Shown: positions 8,160 through 18,000, counted from the first letter of the stretch. The stretch: DNA of 64,000 bases from Palsa-744 sp963734815 (GCA_963734815.1 CAVTIH010000001.1:620001-684000); one strand, 5' to 3'. The notes: generated from the letters alone by a model not told the origin. Made by a program: numbers and translations.

Positions 8160-8494
8160 TGCCATGGTCAGGTTCCCGCATGGGGTGTCCTGGTATCACA
8201 TAGAGGTCGGGTTTGGGTCAGCGCGCTCCGCGGTTGACGTCAAGCGCTTGGCAGGGCTTGTATTTGGGAGAGGGACCGTCGTCTCGAACGATGAGGGAGT
8301 GAATCAAGCGTGGTTTCGAGGGAGATATACGTGACGGGAGCGCCTGTCACCATTGTTGAGAGTGATGCTAGATGCGCCAGCTTGGCGCTGTCGCATCTCT
8401 CTCTCTCTCTCTCTCTCTCTTCAGCTCTTGGGCTAGCCGCTAGCACCCTTCGCCGTCCGGCCTGTCAGCCCGCTCATGCGGGGTGGGTGGCGTG
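8160..8494 (+). promoter_or_regulatory. Cassette 1 conserved 5' leader
   Basis: About 335 nt between the promoter and the regulator start. It shares blocks with the other three leaders, in order: GGTTGCCAT just after the -10; the TCGGGTTTGGGT block; GCGGTTGACNTC with the AGCGCT core; ATGAGGGAGTGA (a three-codon ORF); TCAAGCGTGGTTTCGAG; a purine-rich ribosome site before GTG; and the invariant hairpin/(CT)n block at 8361-8420. Such long conserved leaders suggest control by attenuation or translation. Confidence 0.6.
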
Positions 8495-8495
8495 A
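8331..8495 (+). CDS. Cassette 1 leader peptide ORF (in frame to the regulator start)
   Basis: A 54-codon ORF beginning at GTG behind AGGGAG with six-base spacing. It includes the core SDARCASLALSHLSLSLSL encoded by the invariant block. With 12 CT units this frame stays open to TGA at 8493-8495, which overlaps the regulator ATG as TGATG. In the other three cassettes, which have 11 CT units, the same frame stops earlier. Length and start are conserved in all four copies, but the block is also identical as DNA, so selection on a peptide is not proven. Confidence 0.45.
   Translation: MTGAPVTIVESDARCASLALSHLSLSLSLSSALGLAASTLRRPACQPAHAGWVA
8361..8420 (+). repeat. Invariant hairpin plus (CT)12 tract, cassette 1
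   Basis: Bases 8361-8396 are identical in all four cassettes. AGATGCG/CGCATCT form an outer stem (8370-8398), and GCGCCA/TGGCGC form an inner stem that shares three bases with the outer one, so the two are alternative folds. A run of 12 CT units follows (8397-8420), one more than in cassettes 2-4. Confidence 0.85.
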
Positions 8496-9511
8496 TGCCC
8501 TCGCGTGCGCGGGTATCGAGGGCGTCGCACGCGAAAGCGTCGCTTACGGTCGCTGGCGATCCTTATGCCGGGCAGCTGCTTGAGATTCAGCGTTCGCGGT
8601 TGATCGCGGCGGCGGTCGGCGCGATCGAGGAGCTGGGCTACACACGCACGACGGTTGGTCAGATCACTCGGCGAGCGAGCGTTTCTCGACGCACGTTCTA
8701 TGAGCTGTTCGCCAACGGCGAAGCGTGTTTCATCGCGGTTCTGGAGGACGTGCTCGGCACGCTCCGCGGGCAGCTGGCAGCGGCCGGCTTGGAGGGTCTG
8801 CCGTGGCGTGAGCGGATCCGCGGGGGGTTGAGCGTGATCCTGGAGTTCTTTGACCGGGAGCCGGCGCTAGCGCGGGTGTGCATGGTGCAGGCATTGCGGG
8901 CCGGCCCCGAGGTGCTCGAGCGCCGGGAGGAGGTCCTTGCGCGGTTGGCGGAGGTTCTCGATGGGGGTCGCCGGGAGGGTTCCCGCGGGGGGGAGTGCAC
9001 CCCGTTGACGGCGGAGGGCCTCGTCGGGGCGGCTTTCGCGATCCTCTACGCACGGCTGCTCAAAGGCGAGCGCGAGCCGCTCGCTGGTCTGCTGGGCGAG
9101 CTGATGGGGATGATCGTGTTGCCCTATCTCGGTCCGGGCGTGGCGCGGCGTGAGCTCGCGCGCCCGGCGCCCACGGCGCGTCCGTCGGGCGCCCCGAGTA
9201 GTTCCGCGACCGCGGTTGGGTATCCGCTGGAGGGTTTGCGGGTGCGCTTGACGTATCGCACCGCGAGGGTGTTGGAGGGGATCGCCGAGCGGCCCGGCGC
9301 AAGCAACCGGGCGGTCGGGGAGTACGCAGGGATCCCCGACCCGGGTCAGATCTCAAAGCTTCTGCGGCGTCTGGAGGGAGTCGGGCTGCTCGTGAACACC
9401 GGCGAGGGGCACGCCAAGGGCGAGCCCAACGCGTGGGGCCTGACGCCGCGGGGCGAGCAGGTCGCGCGAAGTATCGGTATGCACTCAAGTTCAAAGCGCG
9501 ATGCCGCGTAA
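8495..9511 (+). CDS. TetR-type regulator with C-terminal winged helix, cassette 1
   Basis: A 338-aa regulator. An N-terminal TetR DNA-binding domain lies near residues 28-75 (IQRSRLIAAAVGAIEELG, then TTVGQITRRASVSRRTFYEL). The helical middle part resembles the TetR ligand/dimer domain. Near residues 245-330 a second DNA-binding domain of MarR/ArsR winged-helix type is visible (VRLTYRTARVLEGIAERP, GQISKLLRRLEGVGLL, then wing and TPRGEQ). Two DNA-binding domains in one TetR protein is unusual. ATG 8495 was chosen because all four paralogues have TGATG at this point. It heads an operon with the secreted proteins. Ligand unknown. Confidence 0.85.
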   Translation: MPSRARVSRASHAKASLTVAGDPYAGQLLEIQRSRLIAAAVGAIEELGYTRTTVGQITRRASVSRRTFYELFANGEACFIAVLEDVLGTLRGQLAAAGLEGLPWRERIRGGLSVILEFFDREPALARVCMVQALRAGPEVLERREEVLARLAEVLDGGRREGSRGGECTPLTAEGLVGAAFAILYARLLKGEREPLAGLLGELMGMIVLPYLGPGVARRELARPAPTARPSGAPSSSATAVGYPLEGLRVRLTYRTARVLEGIAERPGASNRAVGEYAGIPDPGQISKLLRRLEGVGLLVNTGEGHAKGEPNAWGLTPRGEQVARSIGMHSSSKRDAA

Positions 9512-9647
9512 GCGAGGCAGATCCATGAACACGCACATCGCCGCACAAGCTCATCGCCGGGTTCCGCAACCGCGCTCCTTTCAACCGACCACCGCGTGCG
9601 CAGCGCTGGGCGCCAGCACGCTCGACTCCACAGAGGAGAGATAACCG

Positions 9648-10547
9648 ATGTTCCAAGCACTACGCAGGCACATAACTCCCGCGACGGTCATGGCGTTCAT
9701 CGCCCTTGTCTTCGCGATCACCGGCGGCGCGTTCGCGGCCACCGGTGGCTCGGGCCCGCGTTCGGGCTCGCCCTTGGGGCCGGGCTCGCACGCGACGCTC
9801 GCCGCCTTCGCCGCCAAGGCCAAGTCCAAGACCAAGGTCGTCAAGGGCCCCCCCGGGCCGAAGGGCGCGACCGGCGCCACGGGACCTGCCGGAGCGGCTG
9901 GTCCGGCAGGTCCCGCGGGGCCTACAGGTCCTACGGGGGGGACTGGTCCCGCGGGTAACAGCGGCTCAAACGGCACTAGTGTAACCGGTGCGACGGCCTC
10001 CAAAACGGAATGCCCATCGGGCGGCGTCACGTACACCTCGGCGAGTGGCACCAACGCCGTCTGCGACGGCGCGCCCGGCAAAAACGGCACGACCGGTTTC
10101 ACCAAGACGCTCCCGACCGGCGCAACAGAGACGGGTACGTGGGGCGGGAGTGGCCTGGGCGTGACGGGCATTGCCGGTGAAAACACCTTGACCGAGATAG
10201 TCACCCCGGTCTCGTTCAACGTTCCGCTCGAAACGGCGCCCAAAGAGGTCAGTTTTGTCCAGATAAAACAAAAAGGCGGCGGTCCAAACGGCACAGTACT
10301 GGCGGGGAAGGGCTGTCCGGAAAGCAGCGAAGCGGCGAAACCGGAAGCCGAAGCCGGTTACCTGTGCGTCTTCGTCACAGAAGAAACCAATGTGGTGGCG
10401 CATGAGAACTTCAAATATCTTTCGTTGAGCCCTGAAAAGGCGGATGAATTCTTCGCGGTCGGCAAGACCGGCACCGATCTGCTGATCGGCACCAACACGA
10501 CCGAACCGGCGTATGCGACCGGAACATGGGCGGTGACCGCCGAATAG
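9648..10547 (+). CDS. Secreted collagen-like protein, cassette 1 only
   Basis: A 299-aa protein behind GAGGAGAG. An N-terminal membrane/signal segment (VMAFIALVFAITGGAFAA, residues 14-31) is followed by a Lys/Ala linker and about 15 Gly-X-Y triplets near residues 65-110 (GPPGPKGATGATGPAG and similar), i.e. a short collagen-like stalk. The C-terminal part, about 180 residues, is a globular domain with paired Cys (TECPSGG, NAVCDG, KGCPES, YLCVFV). Proteins of this layout are common in Thermoleophilia; function unknown. It lies between the regulator and A1 and is absent from the other three cassettes. Confidence 0.8.
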   Translation: MFQALRRHITPATVMAFIALVFAITGGAFAATGGSGPRSGSPLGPGSHATLAAFAAKAKSKTKVVKGPPGPKGATGATGPAGAAGPAGPAGPTGPTGGTGPAGNSGSNGTSVTGATASKTECPSGGVTYTSASGTNAVCDGAPGKNGTTGFTKTLPTGATETGTWGGSGLGVTGIAGENTLTEIVTPVSFNVPLETAPKEVSFVQIKQKGGGPNGTVLAGKGCPESSEAAKPEAEAGYLCVFVTEETNVVAHENFKYLSLSPEKADEFFAVGKTGTDLLIGTNTTEPAYATGTWAVTAE

Positions 10548-10586
10548 CGGCGACGCGCAGAAACGCAGCACTCCACACGCAGCACT

Positions 10587-10613
10587 CCCCGGGGCGTCAC
10601 GTAGGCCCCGGGG
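10587..10613 (+). terminator. Strong hairpin between collagen-like gene and A1
   Basis: CCCCGGGGC (10587-10595) pairs with GCCCCGGGG (10605-10613) around a 9-base loop, giving a nine-bp all-GC stem. No T-run follows, so it is more likely a processing or attenuation element, or a Rho-assisted stop, than a simple intrinsic terminator. It would reduce or decouple A1 expression relative to the genes before it. Confidence 0.5.
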
Positions 10614-10650
10614 GGGACTCACGCCGATACCAAGAGAGAAAGGCACCGAA

Positions 10651-13600
10651 ATGAACTCCATCGAGCATTCACCGAAGAGCGCCCAAGCCGCCACGGGTCT
10701 CCTCGCCGTGCTCGGTGGTCCCCTCCGCGGCCAAGGGAGTGGTGCGCGCTCACGCGCACGTCGGCTGCTGGCGCTGCCGACCGCGCTGTTAGCGATCCTC
10801 GCCGTCTTCGCCCTCAACGTCGCGCCCGCTCTCGGGTATGCGCGCGGGCATGTATTCGAACGGGAATTCGGAAAGCTGGGCGCAGGCCCGGGCGAATTCG
10901 ACCCACCCTCCGGGCTCGCCGTCAACGAAGCGACAGGTGACGTGTATGTCGCCGACTATGGCAACAATCGTGTGCAGTGGTTCAACTCGTCCGGCAGCAA
11001 ACTCGAAGGCCAGATCACGGAGTCCAGTGGAGCGGGCACAGGCAATCTCACGCTGTCCGGTGAAGGCAGCGGCACGCTCACCCTGCTGGCAGGCGGCACC
11101 GGCAGCTACAACGGCGGCGAACCCTACATTCACGATCTCAATATCACCTCGGGTACGTTTGCGGTCGGCCAGGAAATCGCCGGTGAAGCGATTGAGCCTG
11201 GGACGGTCATCACGGAAGTCCTCCCCGGTGAATTGAAGATATCCAAGAATCCCGAGCGGGCAGTGGCTGGTGGTGCTGTGACCGTTGGGTCGAAGGAAGT
11301 CTCGGGTCTCGCTACCGCCAGCGGCGCCTTTGCCGTCGGTGCAGGCATCGCCGGCGCGGGAATTCCGGCGGGAACGAGGATCACAGAAGTGGACGTGGCC
11401 ACCCGCACTTTGCAGCTCTCCAATGCGGCTACGCTGGGAGGCAGCGGTGTCCCGATACGGGCCGGCTCCTACGAAGTCACGGGGCTCGCGACGACGGCCG
11501 GTGCGTTCGGCGAAGGTCAGACGATCGAAGGCGCCGGGATTCCCGCAGGAACGAAGATTACCGCTGTCGATGCGCTGACCGGCGCGCTCGAGATCTCGCA
11601 ACTGCCGACGGCGGCGGGGATGGTGGCGCTCACCGCGCAAGAACAGCTTCTCCAACCGCAGGGCATCGCGGTGGACAACTCGTGCTTCGTGCGCAAACTG
11701 TCCGAACCGAAGTGCCATGAAGAAGACCCATCCAACGGCGATCTGTACGTGATTGGGGGGGACCATTCGATAGAAGACAACGGTATTGAACGTTCAGTAA
11801 ACACGATCAAAAAGTTCACTTCGACGGGAGAATATGTCGGGCAGATCACGACGAGCGCGCTTCCTGGCTTCGGAGGTTTACCCGAGGCTCACTTCTATGG
11901 TGTCGCGGTCGACTCGAGCGGTAAGCTGTGGGTTGTCGAGGATGAATCGGAGATCCACCTCGCCGGGCTCGGGCAATTCAGTGACGCCGTCGCCAATGTG
12001 TTCCTGCCGCGTGCGGCTTCTCCCGGCTTCATACGGTTTGATGAAAATCCTGTACTAAGTGAGGGGCTCGCGGTCGATTCCGAAGACAACCTATTTGTTA
12101 GCCTGGAGGGCAACATCCTGGATCAGGGTCCCGCCCTTGAGTTCAGTCCTACGTGTGAAGCGCGGGCGGGAGAACAGCATAACTTTTGCGTACCGGAGGG
12201 GGAAGGTCTGGGCTACGTCGTAGCAGGTGGCATTGCGACGGAATTGCCGAGCAATGACGTGTATGCTGACGATGGTGCGGCGGTGAGGCGTTTGGCTCCC
12301 GGCGGCGCCGCTGTCGAAGTGCTCAGTGGAGGGCATCTCCCCACCGCTGCCTGTGAAGGCTATCATGCCCCCTCTGGGCGTTGTGGGAGCGGCGTCGCGG
12401 TGGATTCCGCGACGGGCAGGGTCTATGTGGTGGATGAATCCACCGACGCGGTGCAGGTGTATCAGTTGGAACTGCCGGGGCCGCCGACGGTGGGGCGTGA
12501 GTCGCTTACGGGTGTGACGGCGAACAGCGCGACGTTCACGGCGGAGGTCAATCCGCGCAGTGAAGTGGGGGAAGAACCGACGCAGTATTGGTTTGAATAC
12601 GGCCCGTGTGGCGGTGGGCCCGGCTCGTGTGCGTCCAGTCCCTTTGTCGATCGCTCTCCCGTGGAATCGCTGCCGGCTGAATATGAATACGTGCCAGGTC
12701 GCGCGCACGTGCAGGGCCTGGGCGCCAGCACCGCGTATCACTTCAGGGTCGTCGTGGAAAACAGCCACGAAAATGGCAGCCATGAAAAAGCTGTCGATGG
12801 CGCCGAAGGGACGTTTGTCACACGCGGCACGGGCGAATTCGGCTTGCCCGATGGGCGTGCGTGGGAATTGGTGTCCCCGACCGATAAGCACGGGTCGCTG
12901 ATCGAACCCGTTAATAGTCTTAATGAGGCGAGTCTTGGTGCGTTGACTCAGGCGTCGGCGACGGGCGATGCGCTGACCTATATGACGCTCGCGCCTACCG
13001 AAGTGGAACTGGCTGGGTATCTCCTTTTCCAGCAGGTGCTGTCGGCGCGTACAGCGTCTGGTTGGGAGTCGCATGATTTGGCGAGCCCTCATACCAAGGC
13101 GGCTGAGCTTTCTTTCATCGGGCAGGAATACCGGTTCTTCTCTGAAGATCTATCGCTCGGTGTGATGCAGCCGTTTGGTGGGTTTGATCAGGCGCTTTCC
13201 GCGGAAGCTTCTGAACAGACTCCTTATGAGCACAGCGATTTCGCCGCCGCGAGTGGTCCCACTGAAGGTTTCTGCGCCGCTTCGTGCTACAAGCCGCTGG
13301 TCACGGGCGCGGACGACACGACGAGTCCGTTCGTTCCGTTCAGCACGACGGGGGCGTGCCCTAAGGGGTCTGTGAGCTGCGGACCGGAATTCGTCGGCGC
13401 GACACCCGATGCCAAGCACGTGCTGTTGAGCTCGCCGGTGGCGTTGACCGCGGGCGGGAAGGAACTGTATGAGTGGAGCGCGGGCCTGCCGTCCGGCCAG
13501 CAACTGCAGCCGCTCGATAAGCTGCCGGAAAGTGAAGGTGGGGAGGTGGCCGCCGGCGGCGTGCCGGGGTTTGGGAACCATCAGCTTTCCGACGATGGGT

Positions 13601-15006
13601 CGGTTTTCTTCAACGCCCACGGACATTTGTATCTGCAGCAGCCGGCCAGGGATGAAACGGCCCGTGTGGCGGTCGCGCCGTCGGGTGTGAGCGAAGGGGA
13701 ACCGGTCTTTTTGTATGCGTCGAGCGACGGGTCGACGGTGCTGTTCAGGGACCCCAAGGCGTTGACAGGCGCGGGCGGTGGCGTGTATGTGTGCGATCTT
13801 GGCGAAGTCGAAGGTCGCCTGGGGTGCGAACAGCTGACGTTGACGGGGCTGTCGTTCGAAGGCAAGCTGATCGGCGGCGGTGAAGAAGCCAACGATCTGT
13901 ATCTCTCCACGTCCGGCGGGCTGGTTGTCGACCGCGACAGTGGCGGGGCGTGGAAGCAGACGCTGATTGCCACGGGCGAAAGCAATCCCAAAACGATGCG
14001 CGTGTCTCCTAACGGCGAATGGTTTGCGTTCATGTCGGAAGGCTCGTTGACGGGCTATGACAACGATGATGTAAGCGAACAGGAAGCGCTGAACGAAGCG
14101 GGTTCGAGGACGAGGGTGCACCCAGACGAGGAGGTGTATGAGTACGATGCCGCGGTCGGCAGCTTGACGTGTGCGTCGTGTAACCCGACGGGCGCACGGC
14201 CGCAGGGCGTGGAGTTCAACAAGGATGGCGGCTCGCAAGCCGCGATGCCGCTGGTCGGAGGGTACGACAGCTGGGGGAGCAGGGTTTGGCTGGCGGCTGA
14301 CCTTCCGGACCCAGTGAAATACGGGGCCGTTAGTGCGCTTTATCAGCCTCGGTATCTGTCGAGCAGCGGACGGCTGCTGTTCAACTCGAGCGACGCGCTC
14401 GTGCCGAAGGATGTGAACGGCACCTGGGATGTGTATGAGTATGAGCCCGAAGGTGTCGGCAGCTGCTCGTCGGCCACCGGCAGCGGGAGCAGCGTCTATG
14501 AGCCCGCAAGCGCGTTTGAAGTGGAAGGCGGCAAGGGCTCGTCAGGCGCGGGCTGTGTCAGCTTGATCTCATCGGGTGAATCCAGCGAAGAATCGGCGTT
14601 CCTCGACGCCTCCGAAGGCGGCGGCGACGTGTTCCTGCTGTCGAGCGCGAAGCTCACACCGCAGGACGCCGAAGGCGGCTTATCGGTGTTCGACGCACAT
14701 GAATGCACGGCCGCATCGAAATGCCCGCCGGCGCAGCAACAGCAGCCACCACCGTGCGATACGGAAGCTTCGTGCAAAGCCGCGCCCTCCCCGCAGCCGG
14801 CGATCTACGGTCTTTCGGGCAGCGCCACGTTCAGCGGACCAGGCAACGTGACGCCCGCGCCCGCGCCTGCACCGGGGAAGCTGACGAAAAAGACCGTGAA
14901 GTGCAAGAAGGGCTACACGAAGAACAAAAAGAGTCGATGCGTGAAGAAGAGGTCGAAACGCAGGAAGGCGAAAAAGTCACGCGATAACCGGAGGGCAAGC
15001 CGATGA
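10651..15006 (+). CDS. Giant secreted beta-propeller/Fn3-like protein A1
   Basis: A 1451-aa exported protein. A Gln/Gly/Arg-rich N-terminal leader precedes a hydrophobic segment near residues 38-58. NHL-type propeller repeats start near 70 (GLAVNEATGDVYVADYGNNRV) and resume near 340. Three tandem units with GIPAGTRIT-like cores lie inserted near 165-320. One Fn3-like domain lies near 610-725, then LPDGRAWELVSP and a TolB/PD40-like region with SPNGEWFAFMS and CASCNPTGARP near 1110-1190. The C-terminus has SATFSGPGNVTP and a Lys/Arg-rich tail. The stop overlaps the B1 start (ATGA), so the two are coupled. Role unknown; surface binding is inference. Confidence 0.8.
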   Translation: MNSIEHSPKSAQAATGLLAVLGGPLRGQGSGARSRARRLLALPTALLAILAVFALNVAPALGYARGHVFEREFGKLGAGPGEFDPPSGLAVNEATGDVYVADYGNNRVQWFNSSGSKLEGQITESSGAGTGNLTLSGEGSGTLTLLAGGTGSYNGGEPYIHDLNITSGTFAVGQEIAGEAIEPGTVITEVLPGELKISKNPERAVAGGAVTVGSKEVSGLATASGAFAVGAGIAGAGIPAGTRITEVDVATRTLQLSNAATLGGSGVPIRAGSYEVTGLATTAGAFGEGQTIEGAGIPAGTKITAVDALTGALEISQLPTAAGMVALTAQEQLLQPQGIAVDNSCFVRKLSEPKCHEEDPSNGDLYVIGGDHSIEDNGIERSVNTIKKFTSTGEYVGQITTSALPGFGGLPEAHFYGVAVDSSGKLWVVEDESEIHLAGLGQFSDAVANVFLPRAASPGFIRFDENPVLSEGLAVDSEDNLFVSLEGNILDQGPALEFSPTCEARAGEQHNFCVPEGEGLGYVVAGGIATELPSNDVYADDGAAVRRLAPGGAAVEVLSGGHLPTAACEGYHAPSGRCGSGVAVDSATGRVYVVDESTDAVQVYQLELPGPPTVGRESLTGVTANSATFTAEVNPRSEVGEEPTQYWFEYGPCGGGPGSCASSPFVDRSPVESLPAEYEYVPGRAHVQGLGASTAYHFRVVVENSHENGSHEKAVDGAEGTFVTRGTGEFGLPDGRAWELVSPTDKHGSLIEPVNSLNEASLGALTQASATGDALTYMTLAPTEVELAGYLLFQQVLSARTASGWESHDLASPHTKAAELSFIGQEYRFFSEDLSLGVMQPFGGFDQALSAEASEQTPYEHSDFAAASGPTEGFCAASCYKPLVTGADDTTSPFVPFSTTGACPKGSVSCGPEFVGATPDAKHVLLSSPVALTAGGKELYEWSAGLPSGQQLQPLDKLPESEGGEVAAGGVPGFGNHQLSDDGSVFFNAHGHLYLQQPARDETARVAVAPSGVSEGEPVFLYASSDGSTVLFRDPKALTGAGGGVYVCDLGEVEGRLGCEQLTLTGLSFEGKLIGGGEEANDLYLSTSGGLVVDRDSGGAWKQTLIATGESNPKTMRVSPNGEWFAFMSEGSLTGYDNDDVSEQEALNEAGSRTRVHPDEEVYEYDAAVGSLTCASCNPTGARPQGVEFNKDGGSQAAMPLVGGYDSWGSRVWLAADLPDPVKYGAVSALYQPRYLSSSGRLLFNSSDALVPKDVNGTWDVYEYEPEGVGSCSSATGSGSSVYEPASAFEVEGGKGSSGAGCVSLISSGESSEESAFLDASEGGGDVFLLSSAKLTPQDAEGGLSVFDAHECTAASKCPPAQQQQPPPCDTEASCKAAPSPQPAIYGLSGSATFSGPGNVTPAPAPAPGKLTKKTVKCKKGYTKNKKSRCVKKRSKRRKAKKSRDNRRASR

Positions 15007-18000
15007 CCACCTTTAGAGCCCTCCAAAAGACCGCTACTGTAATCGTGGCTCTGCTGGCTGTCCTTGCCTGCTCGGCCGCGTCGGCGTCGGCGTCGGCGGT
15101 GACGGTGGAGCCGTGGTGGCATGTGGTGTCGCTCGCGCGCCCTTCGTACCTGCCGCCCGAAGGCAAGGGCGTAATCGTCCTCACCGCGATCAACGTCGGC
15201 GACGCCGACGCGAACGGCGAAGCTTCGCCGATCAGGATCTCGGACGTCCTGCCCGAACACGTCAAGGCTCGTTCTATCGAAGCGAATACTCTAAACGGTG
15301 GCGCGATCGAAAGGGGCTCGATTCGATGTGAATTGGGAACGCTGACGTGCACATTCGAAGAAGGATGCCGGCCGACCGAGTGTCCGTTTGAAAGAGCCAT
15401 TCTGCCGCCGTTCGACCAGATCGAAGTCGTGATCGGGGTGGAACTGGAACCCGGGGCGTCCTCGGGTGAGGTCAACCGTGTGCACGTCTCTGGTGGTGGC
15501 GCGCCGCCTGTCCAAGTCTCGCACGCGATCGTCGTGAGCGCGCAGCCGACGCCGTTTGGCGCGCAACTGTATGAAGAGACCCTCGAAGAAGTGGGCGGCG
15601 CGCCGGCGACGCAGGCGGGCACGCACCCCTTCCAGTTCACGACTACGCTAGATCTGAATGAGGCCGCCCAGCGGGGGCAGGAAACGGAACCGGCGGGGGC
15701 GCTGCCGAAGGATTTGACGTTCAAGTTGCCCGCCGGGTTGGTTGGCAACCCGACGGCCTACCCGAACTGCTCGCTCGCGCAGTTCGGTTCAGAAACGTGC
15801 TCGGCGGACACGGCGGTAGGCGTGGCTGTGATCACCTACGATGGGAGCGGCGTGGGCGGCACGCTATTCAACGTTCAGATCCCGGTGTATAACCTTGAAC
15901 CTTCCCGAGGCGAACCGGCGCGCTTCGGTTTTTTCGCGCCCGGCGCGCCGGTATTCCTCGATACGTCGGTAAGAACCGGCGAAGACTACGGCGTCACCGT
16001 GCACGTGCACAACATTCCGCAGACGGTCGACTTTCTCAGCAACACGGTGACGTTCTGGGGCGTCCCCGGCGCCGCGGTCCACGACGACGTTCGCGGCGCG
16101 GGTTGCTTCTCTGAACTGGCTGGAGATAAAGCCGAAGAAATCGAAAGACAGGGCGGGTGCAAGCCGCTGAGGGACAGCAATCCCGCGCCGTTGCTATCGA
16201 TGCCGACGTCTTGCACGGGGCCGTTGCGGGACAGCATCGAAGTGGACTCGTGGGCGGAACCGCAGAACAAGCTTGCGTACCCGAGTGAGCCCGGCGAGGC
16301 TCCGCTGGATGGCACGATGCAGGCCCTGGACGGCTGCAGCCTGCTGCCGTTCTCCGCGGAAGTCGGGGCGTCGGCGGACGAGGACACCGCCAGCAGCCCG
16401 AGCGGGTTGAAGGTCGACGTGCACGTTCCGCAGGCGGAGGGGCTCACCGCGGTCGGTCTCGCGGCCGCGGATGTGAAGAGCACGACCGTCGCGCTGCCCG
16501 AAGGCGTGGTCCTGAACCCGTCCGCCGCCGACGGCCTGCAGGCCTGCTCGCTATTGACGGGCAGGCGCCCGGCGCAGGAAGCGCAGGAAGAAAAAGGCGA
16601 AATCGAGGGTATTGACCTGGAAACGAAGCAGCCGGCGAACTGTCCCAATGCGTCGAAGGTCGCGACGGTGACGATCCACACGCCGCTGCTGCCGAACCCG
16701 TTGAAGGGCTTCATCTACCTCGCCGCGCCGCAGAACTTCCTCGGTGGAGCGCTGGAAAACCCGTTCAAGTCGCTCGTTGCGCTGTACCTCGTCGCCGAAG
16801 ACCCGGTCTCAGGGACGCTGGTCAAGTTCCCGATGAAGGTGACGCTCAGCGAAACGGGGCAGATCGTGACGACCGTCGAATCGCCCCAGCTGCCCTTCGA
16901 AGACGCCGAATTCGAATTCTTCGGTGGAGAGCGGGCGCCGCTGGCGACGCCCACACGCTGTGGCTCCTACACGACCAACGCGCTGTTCGAGCCGTGGACG
17001 ACCACCGAAGCCGACCCCGAGAGCCTGCACTCAAGCTCGGCATTCGGGATCGCCGCGGGGCCCAACGGCAGCGCCTGCCCGGGCGCCTCGCTGCCGTTCT
17101 CGCCGACGCTTGAGTCGGAGAGCACGAACATCGACGCGGGCGGGTTGACGCCGCTGTCGACGACGCTCTCGCGGGAATCGGGCCAGCAGGACATCCAGTC
17201 GGTGACGCTGCACTACCCGCCCGGCCTCTCGGGGTTGCTCTCGGGCGTCTCGCTGTGCCCCGAAGCGCAGGCGAACGCCGGCACGTGCCCGGAATCGAGC
17301 AGGATCGGGGAAACGATCGTCTCCGTCGGTGTCGGCGGCGCCCCGTTCACGGTCACCGGCGGCAAGGTGTACATCACCGAAAAATACGACGGCGCCCCGT
17401 TCGGCCTGTCGATCACCAACCCGGCGAAGGCGGGCCCGTTCGACCTACAGGAAGGCCGGCCGGTCGTGGTGCGCGCAAAGGTCGAAGTCAACCCCGAAAC
17501 CGCTGCGTTGACGATCGCGACCGACGCGAGTGGGCCGCACGCGATCCCAACGATCATCGAAGGGTTCCCGCTGCAGATCCAGCACGTCAACGTGCTCGTC
17601 GACCGTCCCGGGTTCACGTTCAACCCCACCGACTGCAACCCGACCGAAATCACCGGCACGATCGACAGCGCCGAAGGCGCCTCCTATCCAGTCAAAGTCC
17701 CCTTCCAGGTCACCAACTGCGCGGTCCTGAAGTTTGAACCGAAATTCCAGGTCTCGACCTCCTCCAAGACCAGCCGGACGAACGGCGCGAGCCTCGCGGT
17801 CAATCTGACCTACCCCAAAGCGCCATCCGGCAGCCAGGCCAACATCCGCCAGGTCAAAGTCGAGCTACCCAAGCAGCTGCCGTCAAGGTTGACGACGCTG
17901 CAGAAGGCGTGCACCGCCGCGCAATTCCACGCCAATCCCGCGGGGTGCCCGGCGGCGTCGCTGGTCGGGCACGCCAAGGCGATCACGCCGCTGGTTCCCG

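Noticed and set aside
8220..8260. Second promoter at the conserved GCGGTTGACNTC block
   Set aside because: TTGACA is present in three copies but no TAnnnT box stands 16-19 bases downstream in any of them; kept only as a leader block.
8397..8420. CT run as a sequencing or assembly artefact
   Set aside because: The run occurs in four separate places with the same flanks and nearly the same unit number, so it is a real feature.
8370..8420. Leader hairpin as an intrinsic terminator
   Set aside because: The stem is followed by alternating C and U, not a U-run; a Rho-type or translational role fits better.
10651..15006. A proteins as TolB or cytoplasmic WD40 proteins
   Set aside because: They have signal-like N-termini, Fn3-like domains and basic tails, and there is no Tol/Pal gene nearby; only the PD40-like pattern is shared.
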